A stretch of 64,000 bases of DNA. It comes from Talpa occidentalis. Its lineage: Eukaryota > Chordata > Mammalia > Eulipotyphla > Talpidae. The stretch is from contig NW_023602073.1 of the NCBI RefSeq assembly GCF_014898055.3, positions 24,661,784-24,725,783 on the forward strand. The letters are read 5' to 3'. Each line of letters begins with the position of its first letter. The stretch's first letter is position 1. The notes below the pieces were generated by a model, which was given only the letters and a program-made list of their open reading frames with translations, made no database searches and was not told the DNA's origin. The position numbers were made by a program, and so were the translations under genes. Positions 52,207-62,720 of this stretch are shown piece after piece.

Positions 52207-53156
52207 GGCATGGGCCAGGGTGGTTTGGTACAGGGAGAAAAAAAAGGGTAGGGCAAAACCCATTAAGAACATAGGAAAATACTAAGGACTATTTCAGAAG
52301 AAGGCTTTTAGTGCCACAGATGTCCAAAGAGATTGAGGCCAAAAACAAGTAAAACAAGTAAATAAGCAAAGAAATACAAGGAGCCTTTAAACAATTAAAA
52401 AATATATAAATACAAAAATACAAACACAAAAAGGTCACACACAGTATTGCCAAATACGGCAGGAAATTTGGGGAAGGCAAAAGCTAAAGAAGTGTAACTG
52501 GACTTGAGAACAACTTAGGGAGTTGGTGAGCTTCACTAGAAATGCATTCAGATTACACCAGATGAAATGCACAGGAACAGAGGGAACAATGGCCAGAAAA
52601 TAGAACTCTGAACAGTCTACTGGGCACCTTGGATTTACAGACCACCTGAGAGAAATGCAGGGGGAGGTATGTAAGGACCCCGCATTGAACTTAATGTCAC
52701 AAATGCCAAGATTGATCCCTGCATGCAAGAGCATCCAATAGTTGTCTGGGACACATTGTATTTTTTTTTGCAACTGTACAGAAATCTTAAAAATTAAGTT
52801 GTCCTTTAAAAATAACACATGGCTCATTAACCCCCATTCTGCACTCAGGTCCTCAGGCACCATGATTCCTCTCCCTTCACTCATGTCACACCTGAACAGT
52901 GCAGAATGCAGGAAGTGATTATTTCCAGTGGGATGAAAAGCCACCGTCTACATCATCAGCTACATCAACGAGACATAGTTTCAGACTCTATTCTGCATGA
53001 GCATCAGAGCAGAGCCCAATATCCACTCATGTTGGACATGTGATTTGCCTGTATCTACACGACACCTTTACTTTCTAATTTACATTTCAGTTTATCAACG
53101 ATCACAAGGTGAATAAAGTCAATGAACCACAAGAGAAATAAAAATAAGTAACTCAC
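52207..53156. other. Unit D intron, no exon seen
   Basis: From 52590 on it matches 4960-5660 in unit A. No coding signal. Confidence 0.55.
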
Positions 53157-53370
53157 CATAGATTTATTCATTGTCTGCTGCTCTCACACATGCTTGAGGA
53201 CTCTGGAGGTGGCCCTGGGAAAGGTGAATGGAGTCCAGCAGGAGAGGACTGAGGCAGCTCGCACCTGGATCCTGGAGTCTCCTGTCCAGAGCCCAACACA
53301 TACTGCCTGGGAGAGACCAGAGAGTCAATGCGTGTGATAGCTGTGGTCACACTTCACCATTGTATATAAT
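53157..53370 (-). pseudogene. KZFP start exon (unit D)
   Basis: Paralogue of the unit B start exon: ATG at 53171, AATAAATCTATG, then a GTGAGTT donor. Open, but there is no KRAB-A to splice to. Confidence 0.65.
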
Positions 53371-53434
53371 TCCATTCTCCCTCCTATCCTCCTCCCTCCC
53401 CATCTGTCCTACCTGCCTGCCTGTGTCAAAATAC

Positions 53435-54036
53435 TGTTACAGGACAGGGAGAGGGGCAGCCCAGATCCCGCAAACCTGCCTACTCTAACTAGGTTCTGCC
53501 ATCTGCCACATCAACACAAAACCTATGAGACTTTAATGGGAAGGAACTTTAATACAATAAGGAAACAATACAGAAAAGACAAAGAACATAGTTTCTAGAT
53601 CAAGCTCCCAAAGTTTCCTGTCCCCTCTGGGTAAAAGTCCACCAAAACAGCATTGGCCCAGACCAAGGCCCCAAAGCCTGTCATAGGTCTAAAGCATCTT
53701 CCAGTGAGGACCCACAGAAAAGGATCAGAAACAACCAGAAAGTCTGAAAGGAAAACAGCAAAATCAAAATCAAGACAAAAACTGCAATTGTCACCTCCCC
53801 ACGGGTCTCTCACCCACATCTATTTCACCCAGTCCACGACCAAAAGGCAAGTGTAGGTTCTTCACGTGTCTCTCGGCTCCATGTGCCTCCTCCAGGTCTC
53901 CTTCTGGCTCTCCAGCCTGCTTCCTTCCTTCCTCAGTCTCCTCTGCAGCTTCTTCTCTCCTTGCTCAGCTACACCTTCCTTTGGGTGGGGCAGGAAACCT
54001 GGAAACTTCCCCTTTCCCGGGGGCCATCCTGTTACA
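53435..54036 (-). repeat. Solo LTR, family Y
   Basis: 602 bases, TGTTACAGG to CCTGTTACA on the plus strand, with a perfect 4-bp target duplication ATAC (53431-53434 and 54037-54040). Unit A at about 5930 shows the uninterrupted site. The minus strand carries ATTAAA signals near 53560. Same family as 41743-42329. Confidence 0.9.
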
Positions 54037-54232
54037 ATACAACCGATTATCCAAGAAATTCAAAGTTCAGAAACTTCAAAGATCATATACAAAATCATTG
54101 ACCACAATTTCATAGGAAAAGATTCATGTAATGTACTTTTTTGCTAGGACATTCCCAGAAATGGTTCCGTGAGCCCTGCTTCCTTCCATGCATTTCCTTG
54201 GACACCACACTTTGGCAATGACTGGGATTTGT

Positions 54233-54502
54233 GGGCCTCCCTGGTGGCGCAGGGGGTTCAGCGCTGTGCTGTGAAGCTGTCCACAGCCTCTGGAGCATCA
54301 GTTCCATCCCGGCCAGCCAGCGAGGGTCCCACAAGGCACTGCGGACCTCTCCTGTCGCGCCCGCTTCTCCCTTCAGCAGTGTATTTCCTTAGTCAGCCTG
54401 ATCTGTTCCCCGCTCTGTCTCTGGTGAATCCTCTCACCCTTCCGCGCATCTGGCTTGTACCCTGGCTCTTGCATAAATAAAATAAGCCATTAAAAAAAAA
54501 AA
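54233..54502 (+). repeat. tRNA-derived SINE
   Basis: Full-length copy with target duplication GACTGGGATTTGT on both sides (54221 and 54503). Absent from units A, B and C. Confidence 0.93.
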
Positions 54503-54553
54503 GACTGGGATTTGTTCTGGGATGTTTGCCTAAAGGGAATCAGTGAGCATAAG

Positions 54554-55053
54554 TGTTACCCAACGCCAGCATCAGTTTCCCTCAGCCAATAAAAGGAAAC
54601 AGAGTTTGAGGAAAACAGAAAGTGGTTGAATTTATCGACAAATGAGGAGGGCAGCAGACTCATGTCTGAAAGACCACCGTCCCGCTCTTTGGCAGTGGGC
54701 AGGGGTATTCATACAAGGGGGAGATGGGTAGTGGTCCACATGGAAGCAAGTGGGTGCCAGCTCAATATGGAGATGGATGAGTGCCAGCTGGTTTTCTTTA
54801 AGGGGAGGGGGAAAGTGTCAGCACAGAGAGGAGTAAGGGGAAAGGGTTTTCACAAAGATGAATGGGTGTCAGCTCATTCATCTTAAGGGAAGGGGAAGGG
54901 GTCAGCACAGAGAAGGGTGAACACCAGCTTGTTTTTCTTCTCAAGGGTAGGGGAAGCTGCAACAAATGGGAAAGACAAGCTATTAATCCTATTAATGCTA
55001 CATAAGAGTGAATTGCAAGAAATGGGGAAAAGACAAACCTGTTAACTGTATCA
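54554..55053. repeat. Solo LTR candidate, family Z
   Basis: 500 bases starting TGTTACCCAACG and ending AACTGTATCA, with TAAG on both sides (54550-54553 and 55054-55057). Unit A at about 6175 reads straight through this site. It contains repeated short G-rich blocks (AAGGGGAGGGG, AAGGGAAGGGGAAGG). Orientation is probably minus, judged by an ATAAA signal position. Confidence 0.7.
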
Positions 55054-55329
55054 TAAGCATAGGAAGAAAAGCACTTTTCCTGAGGTCCTGCCTTCTGGGA
55101 CACTTGTCCTCCTGGGAAGGGGGGGTTGCCTGTCAGGGGCACATGGCTGAGCGACAACCTCGATATACCCACCAAAACAGTAGTGAAATTCTTATGCAAC
55201 CAGATTAGGTGGGGGCACAGGGTAACCACAGCCTCCAGTGTCTACCGAAACGCACCAGCAAAAGACCTGGACGGGAAAATAGGCACCAAATGTAGAACCA
55301 CTGGACGTCCAAGAAAAAAACGGCTGCCG

Positions 55330-55940
55330 TGTTTATTTAAGTCAGTAATCTTGGGTGGAAGGTTGCACGGAAAATGCTGAGTGACAGATCTATGCCACAC
55401 GCAGGGCTTCTAAAAGGTTATGTTGTGGGCGAGGAAATCTTAAAATTTATAATTTATAATAAATTATTATAATTTATAATTCCTGAAAATATGAAGGGGT
55501 GTCACCTGGAGGGACTCACCCTGTGTCCAGGGCGGGGTCCCCACAGCACCCTCTCTCATCCCGAGCCTCCCCCACCGGGCTGACCCTCCCTTGCGCCTGT
55601 TCCAGGGCCCCGGGGCTCCCTCCCCCCTCACCCTACTTCGCCTCTCTACCCTGTCTGCAATGCCGGGGCTCCCCTTTCTCCCCACACCCGCACAGGGATC
55701 CTCAGCTTCACCCCAAACCCAGCTTTCAGACACAAAGTCCAGGTGAAACTCGTGGGCGAGGTAGCCCAAGCAGAAGTACCGAAACTTCCAGCAAAAGCAG
55801 AGGGTACACGGGCTGCAACCACGGAAAGCCTGCAGGCCTCGCCCCAGAGCCCTTGGTAGGAAAGGCGTGGGCGCGAGACTACACTTCCCACAATACTGTG
55901 CGCCACCCGTCAGGCGACGTCTGGTGGGCGTAGTGGGAGT
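55330..55940 (-). promoter_or_regulatory. CpG-rich promoter, unit D
   Basis: Paralogous to 6700-7290 (closest) and the unit B and C promoters. ZNF143/Staf-like site at 55877-55900 (GACTACACTTCCCACAATAC). A small AT palindrome-like insertion (TAATTTATAATAAATTAT) at 55447-55480 is unique to this copy. Confidence 0.6.
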
Positions 55941-56142
55941 GGATTTTGCAGCCGGGAGGTGGGATCAGTGGAGGTTGAGGGAAAATGGACAGGTGCGCAG
56001 GCCTGGAAAAGTGCGGGGCGCCGGAACTGGGCCCCGGAGCTGATTCAGGTCTGCGGTGAATAGGAAAGGAACTTGGTCTCCCTAGGGGTACAGGGGTTAA
56101 CCTCTCAAGAGTTTTCAAGGTATTGGCAGCTTCAGATGCTTA

Positions 56143-56262
56143 AGTTTGATCCCTGGCCAGGGAGCTGACCCACATGGCCCAGCAGACCTCTCCTTTCTCC
56201 CTGCTGCTCGCCTCAGCAGTGGTTTTCAGTTCATCTGCTCCGCACTCTCTGGTGAATCCAAT
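56143..56262 (+). repeat. SINE fragment, cut by LTR X
   Basis: Middle part of a SINE (TTTGATCCCTGGCCAGGGAG to CTCTGGTGAATCCAAT) ending where LTR X begins. Confidence 0.8.
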
Positions 56263-56592
56263 TGTTAGGGGGAAAGGATGTCCCAAAGCAAATTCCATAC
56301 AGGCTTTGTGGACTCCACCCCCACCCCAGGTCAAAGCCAAAGACACTGGGAACTCCAAATCCCATCACCACCAAAGGGAAGGTGGCTGGGACCTGAGGGT
56401 GGGGTTAAGCAGCCAGGTGGATACAAAAGGCAGACACGTGGGCTTTGGGGGCTCTCTCTCCATTTTGGGCTCTCAGCCAGCTCCGAGCGTCCGGTCAGCT
56501 CTGAGAGTGACTTTGGGTTTCCAGGTCGTCGGATCGGGTAGGACGCATTAAAGACTTTATTTCCCTATTTTCTCCCTGAGTTGTACATTTTC
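56263..56592 (+). repeat. LTR family X, cut by provirus
   Basis: TGTTAGGGGGAAAGG start, TTAAG intact at about 56405, interrupted after TTGTACATTTTC by the autonomous provirus. The remaining part should lie beyond the window. Confidence 0.88.
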
Positions 56593-57045
56593 TGTGGAAC
56601 CAAGCTTAGCTGAGGTTTCGCCATTTTGTATATCCTCCACCTTGATATGTTAGTCCTTGTCCAGCCGCATTCCGGAGATAGTTTCAGCAGTCACAACCCT
56701 CACTCCACTTGGTGACGAAAAAGCAGACCACCCCAGTCGCCAATGAGGGCAGTCCTGTCCATAAATGGGACAGCATCTCTAACCGTCCAATCAGTTTGAA
56801 ACTGTAACCGCGCGCGCCCAAAGTGCCTTTGTAGTAGCCAATGAATAATTGCCAACTTCTTTCAAAGTTCCCGCCACTCGCGACCCTATAAGATGTCCCA
56901 GCTTCCTCTGTTCGGGGCTCTCGACCTCTGCCGTTGCATCGGTGCGTGTCGAGGGCCCGGTCTCGAGCCCGTATTAAACTCCTTTGTGCCCTTGCATCGG
57001 TTGTCTGTGTCCTTGGGGGCTGCACTGGTCGACGTGGGCACAACA
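56593..57045 (+). repeat. 5' LTR of autonomous gammaretroviral ERV
   Basis: 453-bp LTR, TGTGGAACC to GGGCACAACA. CCAATCAG near 56787 and CCAATGAATAA near 56840 are CCAAT boxes; CCTATAAGATG at 56884 is the TATA region; ATTAAA at 56973 is the polyadenylation signal. Clearly the same family as the LTRs at 37053 and 44416, though more different from them than they are from each other. The 3' LTR is outside the window. Confidence 0.93.
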
Positions 57046-57048
57046 TTT

Positions 57049-57066
57049 TGGGGGCTCGTCCGGGAT
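57049..57066 (+). promoter_or_regulatory. Primer-binding site, tRNA-Pro
   Basis: TGGGGGCTCGTCCGGGAT, a perfect 18-base tRNA-Pro site, three bases after the LTR end. Confidence 0.96.
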
Positions 57067-57170
57067 CGACGAGTGCAGACCCCAACTGCCGAGCAACCGA
57101 AAGGAGTTCTAAAGCGCGCAGGTGAGTTCCAACACTCGCCCAGGTAAGCTTCAAGTCTGCAGACCTGTAG

Positions 57171-57318
57171 TTGTACTTAGTACCTGTATCTTTTGTACTT
57201 TGTACCTGTAGAAGCTGTTTTGTACTTAGTACCTGTATCTTTTGTACTTTGTACCTGTAGAAGCTGTTTTGTACTTAGTACCTGTATCTTTTGTACTTTG
57301 TACCTGTAAAAGCTTTAA
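57171..57318 (+). repeat. Leader tandem repeat, 49-bp unit x3
   Basis: Three near-perfect copies of a unit starting TGTACTTAGTACCTGTATCT in the region where gammaretroviral packaging signals lie. Each contains short inverted GTAC-centred motifs able to fold. Related to the 67-bp repeat of the defective provirus. Confidence 0.9.
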
Positions 57319-57364
57319 TTGTTTGCAAACCTGAAAATCTGTTCAATAGCCGGGTCAGGCTTAA

Positions 57365-57538
57365 GTGGACGCACTTGAAAGCCGCCGGCGTGGACCGCGG
57401 GAGACGTCCCCGGACCACATGTTAGGAAGGCCACACCCTTTGCGGGGAAGCAGATACCCCTTTTGGGGGCCTTTTGAAAAATCAGTCTTTGGCCTGTTTC
57501 TTGTGACGACAGCCACTGTACTTCTAGCATTTGTCATC
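57365..57538 (+). CDS. N-terminal Gag leader (glycoGag-like)
   Basis: 58 sense codons in frame with and directly in front of the gag ATG, bounded by a stop at 57362. The first codon is GTG; the first ATG is at 57419, in a weak context, giving a 40-residue extension. The last 20 or so residues are hydrophobic ([18 protein letters not shown]), a possible signal-anchor. In murine-leukaemia-type viruses an upstream in-frame start, at a non-AUG codon, makes a membrane-bound glycosylated Gag; this looks like the same layout. The defective provirus keeps the GPFEK-VFG-F core and hydrophobic segment. Expression is inferred only. Confidence 0.65.
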
Positions 57539-59098
57539 ATGGGTCAATCACCATCTACCCCTCTATCCGTTGTTTTACAGCATTTTAAAGATGTCAGGTC
57601 CAGAGGGTCGGACCTCAGTGTAAAAATAAAAAAATCCCCTCTAATCACCTTTTGTTCCTCAGAGTGGCCGAAGTTCGGAGTTGGTTGGCCCCCGGAGGGA
57701 ACTTTTGATTTACAGATTGTCCGTCGCGTAAAGGAAATCATCACCAGTGAAAAAAAATTCGGACATCCTGACCAACTCCCGTATATCTTAGTCTGGCAAG
57801 ATCTAGTCCAGAACCCCCCTGCTTGGTTAAAGCCATTTTTGTCGTTACAGGCACAACCCGTACTGCCGGCTAAACTGCTTGGGTCCCACCCCAACACCCC
57901 GTCGGCACCTGCGGTTTTCCAAGACTCTACCCCGGAGGAACTTCTATTTCCACCACCCTATCATAACCCTTGTAGTAACCCTCCCCAACTCCTGCGGTCG
58001 GCTGACCACCCTCCCCCAGAGGCGGGCGGGGCTCGTGGGCAGGGTCCGGCGGCAGGCACCCGCTCAGTGAAGGCGAATTCCCCGGATTCCACCGTCCTGC
58101 CCCTGCGTGTGGCAGGATTGCCTAATGAGCAGGGCAACCAGCCCATGCACTACTGGCCGTTTGCGACCAGTGACCTCTACAACTGGAGAGCACAAAATGC
58201 ACGTTTCTCTGACAACCCTAAAGACCTTGTTAATCTCCTAGACACTGTTCTATTTACTCATCAGCCCACCTGGGATGATTGCCAACAGCTCTTGCAGGTC
58301 CTCTTCACCACTGAGGAGCGAGATCGTATACTGACGGCCGCCAGGAAATTAGTCCCTGGAGAAGATGGCACACCCACCACAAACGCGGCCCGCATAGATT
58401 TAGTGTTTCCCTTGACCCGACCTGACTGGGATTTTAACCAGGCTGAAGGTAAGGAGAGACTCCGGGTGTACCGCCAGACTCTAATGGCAGGGTTGCGTGC
58501 AGCAGCCCGCAAGCCCACCAATTTGGCCAAGGTAGGGGATGTGCAGCAGGGAAGGGAGGAGACCCCCGCGGCTTTTCTAGAACGCCTCATGGAAGCTTTT
58601 CGGCAATATACTCCTATGGATCCGGAGGCAACGGAGAACAGGGCCGCGGTGGTAATGGCCTTTGTTAACCAGGCGGCTCCTGACATTAAACAAAAACTAC
58701 AAAGAATAGATAGGCTGGGAGAAAAATCTATTCGAGATCTTATGGAGGTGGCAGAAAAGGTGTACAATCGCCGTGAAACTCCTGAGCAAAGAGAAGACCG
58801 CATCCGCCAGGAAGAACGGAAGGTAAGGGCGGCTGAAAACGCACGCCACACTCGGGATATGGCCAGAATCCTGTTCGCCGTCACTCAAAAGGACGACCCG
58901 GGTAAGCTACACCCCTCCCGCCGCCCCAGCTCCACAGGGACAGGCAGGACCCTACAGCGTGATCAATGTGCATACTGCACTCAAAAAGGACACTGGGCCA
59001 AACATTGCCCAAAGAAACGGGGAATAACCTCAAACAACCCCGCCGTTTCTGACACTCCTGTCCTGGTGCTCGGGGGCACAAGAGATGACAGTGACTAG
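57539..59098 (+). CDS. gag: ERV Gag polyprotein, intact
   Basis: 519 residues, uninterrupted. Structural polyprotein of a gammaretrovirus. It begins Met-Gly-Gln, a myristoylation start for membrane targeting. Matrix is about residues 1-110. A PPPY late-domain motif for ESCRT/Nedd4 recruitment is at 138-141 in the proline-rich p12-like part. Capsid spans about 190-455, with the major homology region near 338-359 ([14 protein letters not shown]). A charged helix at about 415-440 is followed by nucleocapsid with one CCHC zinc knuckle (C477, C480, H485, C490). It ends in a TAG that is followed in the same frame by protease-pol, the readthrough layout of gammaretroviruses. Length is typical. Start chosen by the Met-Gly myristoylation context. 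Confidence 0.95.
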   Translation: MGQSPSTPLSVVLQHFKDVRSRGSDLSVKIKKSPLITFCSSEWPKFGVGWPPEGTFDLQIVRRVKEIITSEKKFGHPDQLPYILVWQDLVQNPPAWLKPFLSLQAQPVLPAKLLGSHPNTPSAPAVFQDSTPEELLFPPPYHNPCSNPPQLLRSADHPPPEAGGARGQGPAAGTRSVKANSPDSTVLPLRVAGLPNEQGNQPMHYWPFATSDLYNWRAQNARFSDNPKDLVNLLDTVLFTHQPTWDDCQQLLQVLFTTEERDRILTAARKLVPGEDGTPTTNAARIDLVFPLTRPDWDFNQAEGKERLRVYRQTLMAGLRAAARKPTNLAKVGDVQQGREETPAAFLERLMEAFRQYTPMDPEATENRAAVVMAFVNQAAPDIKQKLQRIDRLGEKSIRDLMEVAEKVYNRRETPEQREDRIRQEERKVRAAENARHTRDMARILFAVTQKDDPGKLHPSRRPSSTGTGRTLQRDQCAYCTQKGHWAKHCPKKRGITSNNPAVSDTPVLVLGGTRDDSD

Positions 59099-61656
59099 GA
59101 CCGTCAGGGCTCGACCCTCCCCGAGCCCCGGCTAACCTTAAAAGTGGAGGGGAGACCCGTTAATTTCCTTGTGGACACGGGGGCACAGCATTCAGTCCTC
59201 ACGGAACCCTTGGGTAAACTTTCCGGTAAAACTTCGTGGGTGCAAGGGGCTACGGGATGCAAGCAGTATCCCTGGACCACGAAAAGATCTGTAGACCTGG
59301 GAAAAGGTCAGGTCTCGCACACCTTCGTTGTAATTCCTGAATGCCCGTACCCATTAATTGGAAGAGACCTTTTAACCAAGGTAGGAGCGCAAATCTCATT
59401 TGGACAGGAAGGTGTCGAAATCAAGGACTTTAAGGGCTCTCCCCTACACGTCCTCACGATTTCCCTTCAAGATGAGTACCGCCTTTTGGTGGCGCCAGAT
59501 CACCCACCCCTTTCTGGGTGGTGGATGGAATCTTTCTCGAATGTTTGGGCAGAAACCGGGGGCGTTGGCCTGGCGTCCCACAGACCACCCATTATAGTCC
59601 AGCTAAAGCCTGGGGCTGAACCCATTCGGGTAAAACAGTACCCTATGCCTGCAGAAGCCAAGGCAGGAATAACGCCTCATATTCGGAGGCTATTGGACAG
59701 TGGTATCCTTAAAACATGCCATTCGTCATGGAACACCCCTTTGTTACCGGTGCGAAAACCACACTCACAAGACTTCAGGCCGGTACAGGACCTCAGAGAA
59801 GTAAATAAACGGGTCATAGATATCCACCCCACAGTCCCAAACCCTTATACCTTGCTGAGTGCCTTGCCACCTACTCATGTGTGGTACACAGTATTGGACT
59901 TAAAAGATGCCTTCTTTAGTCTACCACTAGCACCCCAAAGCCAGGAAATGTTTGCCTTTGAATGGCAGGATGCGGAACGGGGCATCAGTGGACAATTAAC
60001 TTGGACAAGGTTGCCTCAAAAAACTCTCCCACCCTTTTTGACGAGGCCCTTCATGAGGATTTAAGAAAATTCCGCAGCCGATTTCCCGAACTAACTTTGC
60101 TCCAGTATGTTGATGATCTGTTACTTGCAGCGGAAAGTGAGCAGGCCTGCCGAACAGGAACAGCCGAATTACTGACGGAACTGGGCCAGATGGGATACCG
60201 CGTCTCCGCAAAAAAGGCACAAATTTGCCTGCCCGAGGTAATCTATCTGGGCTACCGCCTCAAAAACGGTTATAGGTGGCTGACGGAAGCCAGAAAAGCT
60301 ACTGTCTTACAGTTACCGACACCCACCACCAAAAGGGAGGTACGTGAGTTCCTGGGATCTGCTGGGTTTTGCCGGCTATGGATACCTGGATTCGCAGACC
60401 TGGCCCAACCCTTGTATGAGGCTACCCGGGAAAAAGTAACTTTTCAGTGGACTCCCCAGATGCAGCAGTCTTTTGAGTCCTTAAAGAGGGCTTTACTGTC
60501 TGCACCAGCCCTGGGTCTTCCGGACATTACAAAGCCTTTCCATTTGTTCGTAGATGAGGCAAAGGGCATAGCTAAAGGGGTGCTCACTCAGTCCTTGGGC
60601 CCCTGGAGGCGTCCTGTGGCTTATCTGTCTAAAAAGTTAGACCCGGTGGCGTCCGGCTGGCCACCGTGCTTACGCATGGTGGCAGCGGCTGCCCTCCTTT
60701 TCAAGGACTCCCAAAAACTGTCTCTGGGACAAGTTACTTCCATAACCACCCCCCATGCGGTGGAAGGAGTCCTCAGGCAGCCGCCAGAGAGGTGGATGAG
60801 TAATGCCCGAATCACGCATTACCAGAGCCTATTGCTCAACCCAGAGAGGGTCAATTTTTCGCCACCCACGGGGCTAAACCCCGCCTCCCTCCTACCTGCC
60901 CCTGACCTGGAGGCCCATCTAGACTGTGTTGATATCTTGGCCCAGGTCCAAGGGTTACGCCCTGATCTGCGAGATAACCCTCTGCCGGACGGACTGGTTT
61001 GGTTTACGGATGGGAGCAGTTTTATCCACGAGGGCCGAAGAGCGGCAGGGGCGGCAGTGGTGTCCATGCAGGAAGTCATATGGGCTGAGCCTTTGCCATC
61101 CGGGACGTCCGCTCAAAAGGCTGAACTAATTGCCCTAACCAAAGCTCTCACCTTGGCTCGAGGGAAAAATTTAACTGTGTATACTGACAGCAGATATGCA
61201 TTTGCCACGGCCCACGTACACGGGGCCATATATCGAGAGCGCGGGCTCTTAACCTCCGACGGCAAAGGCATTAAAAACGCTCAAGAAATTATGGATCTCC
61301 TGGCAGCGCTGTGGCTACCACGTAAGCTGGCTATAGTACATCATCCAGGTCATCAAAAGGACTCCTCGACTCCAACTCAAGGTAATAAGCGGGCGGATGA
61401 GGCAGCACGCCAAGCTGCCCTAATGCCGGTAGATGCCCTGACAGTAAAACTCCCAGACCCAGGGGACCCGCAGCTGCCGGAAGACCCAGAGTATAGTGCT
61501 ATGGACTTTGACTACATACAGTCTCTACCGGGTGCTTTTTCTTTGGGACACTGGTGGTACACCCAAGAAACTAAGGCCATCTTGCCAGCACACTTGGCCA
61601 CTGATCTCATTCAGCGCTTGCACCGAGCCACGCATTTGGGAGAAAAAAAATTCTAA
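59099..61656 (+). pseudogene. pol: ERV Pol: protease, RT, RNase H (frame-broken)
   Basis: Follows the gag TAG without frame change. Protease has LVDTGAQHS near 59168. Reverse transcriptase follows, with [11 protein letters not shown] (first catalytic Asp) near 59895. After codon 60014-60019 the frame shifts: the rest continues in another frame from about 60019, consistent with a small deletion not divisible by three. The second RT motif YVDD is at 60106-60117. RNase H is complete, with TDGSS near 61005, the AELIAL Glu, YTDSR and the PGHQKD His. The frame then ends at a stop at 61654 just after the HRATH part of integrase. As it stands Pol cannot be made as one product. Reverse transcriptase copies the RNA genome into DNA. 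Confidence 0.92.
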
Positions 61657-62720
61657 CTCTAATCAGGCAATGGAACCTCCATGTCCGGGACGCAACCTGT
61701 ACCGTGCGACAAGTAGTGGCATCCTGCCAGTCGTGTGCCATGGTAAACGCCACCAAGACAACCGGTGAACCAGGAATGAGGCCGCGAGGAACGCGCCCGG
61801 GGGTCCATTGGGAAATAGACTTCACCGAGGTAAGACCAGGTAAATTTGGCTATCGATACCTGCTGGTCCTGGTGGACACGTTTTCCGGATGGCCGGAGGC
61901 GTTCCCGACAAGAGGTGAGTCAGCTCGAGTGGTAGCCAAAATCCTGTTGGAAAACATTTTTCCTAGATTTGGGTTTCCAGTGACCATTGGGTCAGACAAT
62001 GGACCAGCCTTTGTCTCTCAGGTATCGAAATCTGTGGCTTCTGCCCTGGGAGCAGAGTGGAAGCTCCATTGTGCCTATCGGCCCCAGAGTTCAGGGCAGG
62101 TGGAGAGAATGAACAGAACTTTAAAAGAAACTTTAACTAAATTAACTTTAGAGTCTGGCGGGGACTGGGTGACTCTCCTTCCCTATGCCCTCTTCCGGGC
62201 TCGCAATTCCCCTTATCGTCTGGGTCTGTCTCCGTTCGAGATTATCTATGGAACCGCCCCCCCAACCACACCGCACGGTGCGCAGTTAGCTTGTGATTTG
62301 CCTTCTGATTGTGAACTTTTTCTTTCTGTGTGGGCTGTACAGCAGGCTCACCAGGAGGTCTGGCCCCGCCTCAGAGCGCTCTATGAAGGGGGAGGACCTT
62401 CTCAGACAGCCCACAAATTTCAGCCTGGAGATCTTGTCCTTGTCCGCCGACACAAGACCGACGGTCGTGGCCTCCAGCCCCGGTGGAAGGGTCCCTACAT
62501 CGTCCTCCTGACCACACCCACCGCACTCAAAGTGGACGGCATCGCGGCCTGGGTTCATCACTCACACGTCAAGACGGCACCAACTGACGACTCCCAGCTG
62601 CAGTGGCGAGCCCGGAAGCATCCCACCAATCCACTCAAGCTGACTCTTCAGGCGCTCCCGGCTACAACCCATCGCTCCCAGACCACTGCCCACGCCGTGA
62701 AAAATGACACCAAACTGTAA
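61657..62720 (+). pseudogene. pol: ERV Pol: integrase (out of frame with RT)
   Basis: Rest of the integrase, in a third frame; it joins the HRATH end of the preceding frame within a run of eight A at 61643-61650, so a one-base slip explains the break. The zinc-binding cysteines (CQSC) come first. The catalytic core carries Asp in EIDFTEV, Asp in GSDNGPAF and Glu in SGQVERMN. A C-terminal domain with PGDLVLVRRH follows. No stop from 61657 to the end. The last 17 bases overlap the env start, as is usual in gammaretroviruses. Integrase inserts viral DNA into the host genome. Confidence 0.93.

Noticed and set aside
57365..57367. Methionine start for the Gag leader at 57365
   Set aside because: The codon is GTG. 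The first real ATG in the leader is 57419; the upstream start, if used, would be non-AUG.
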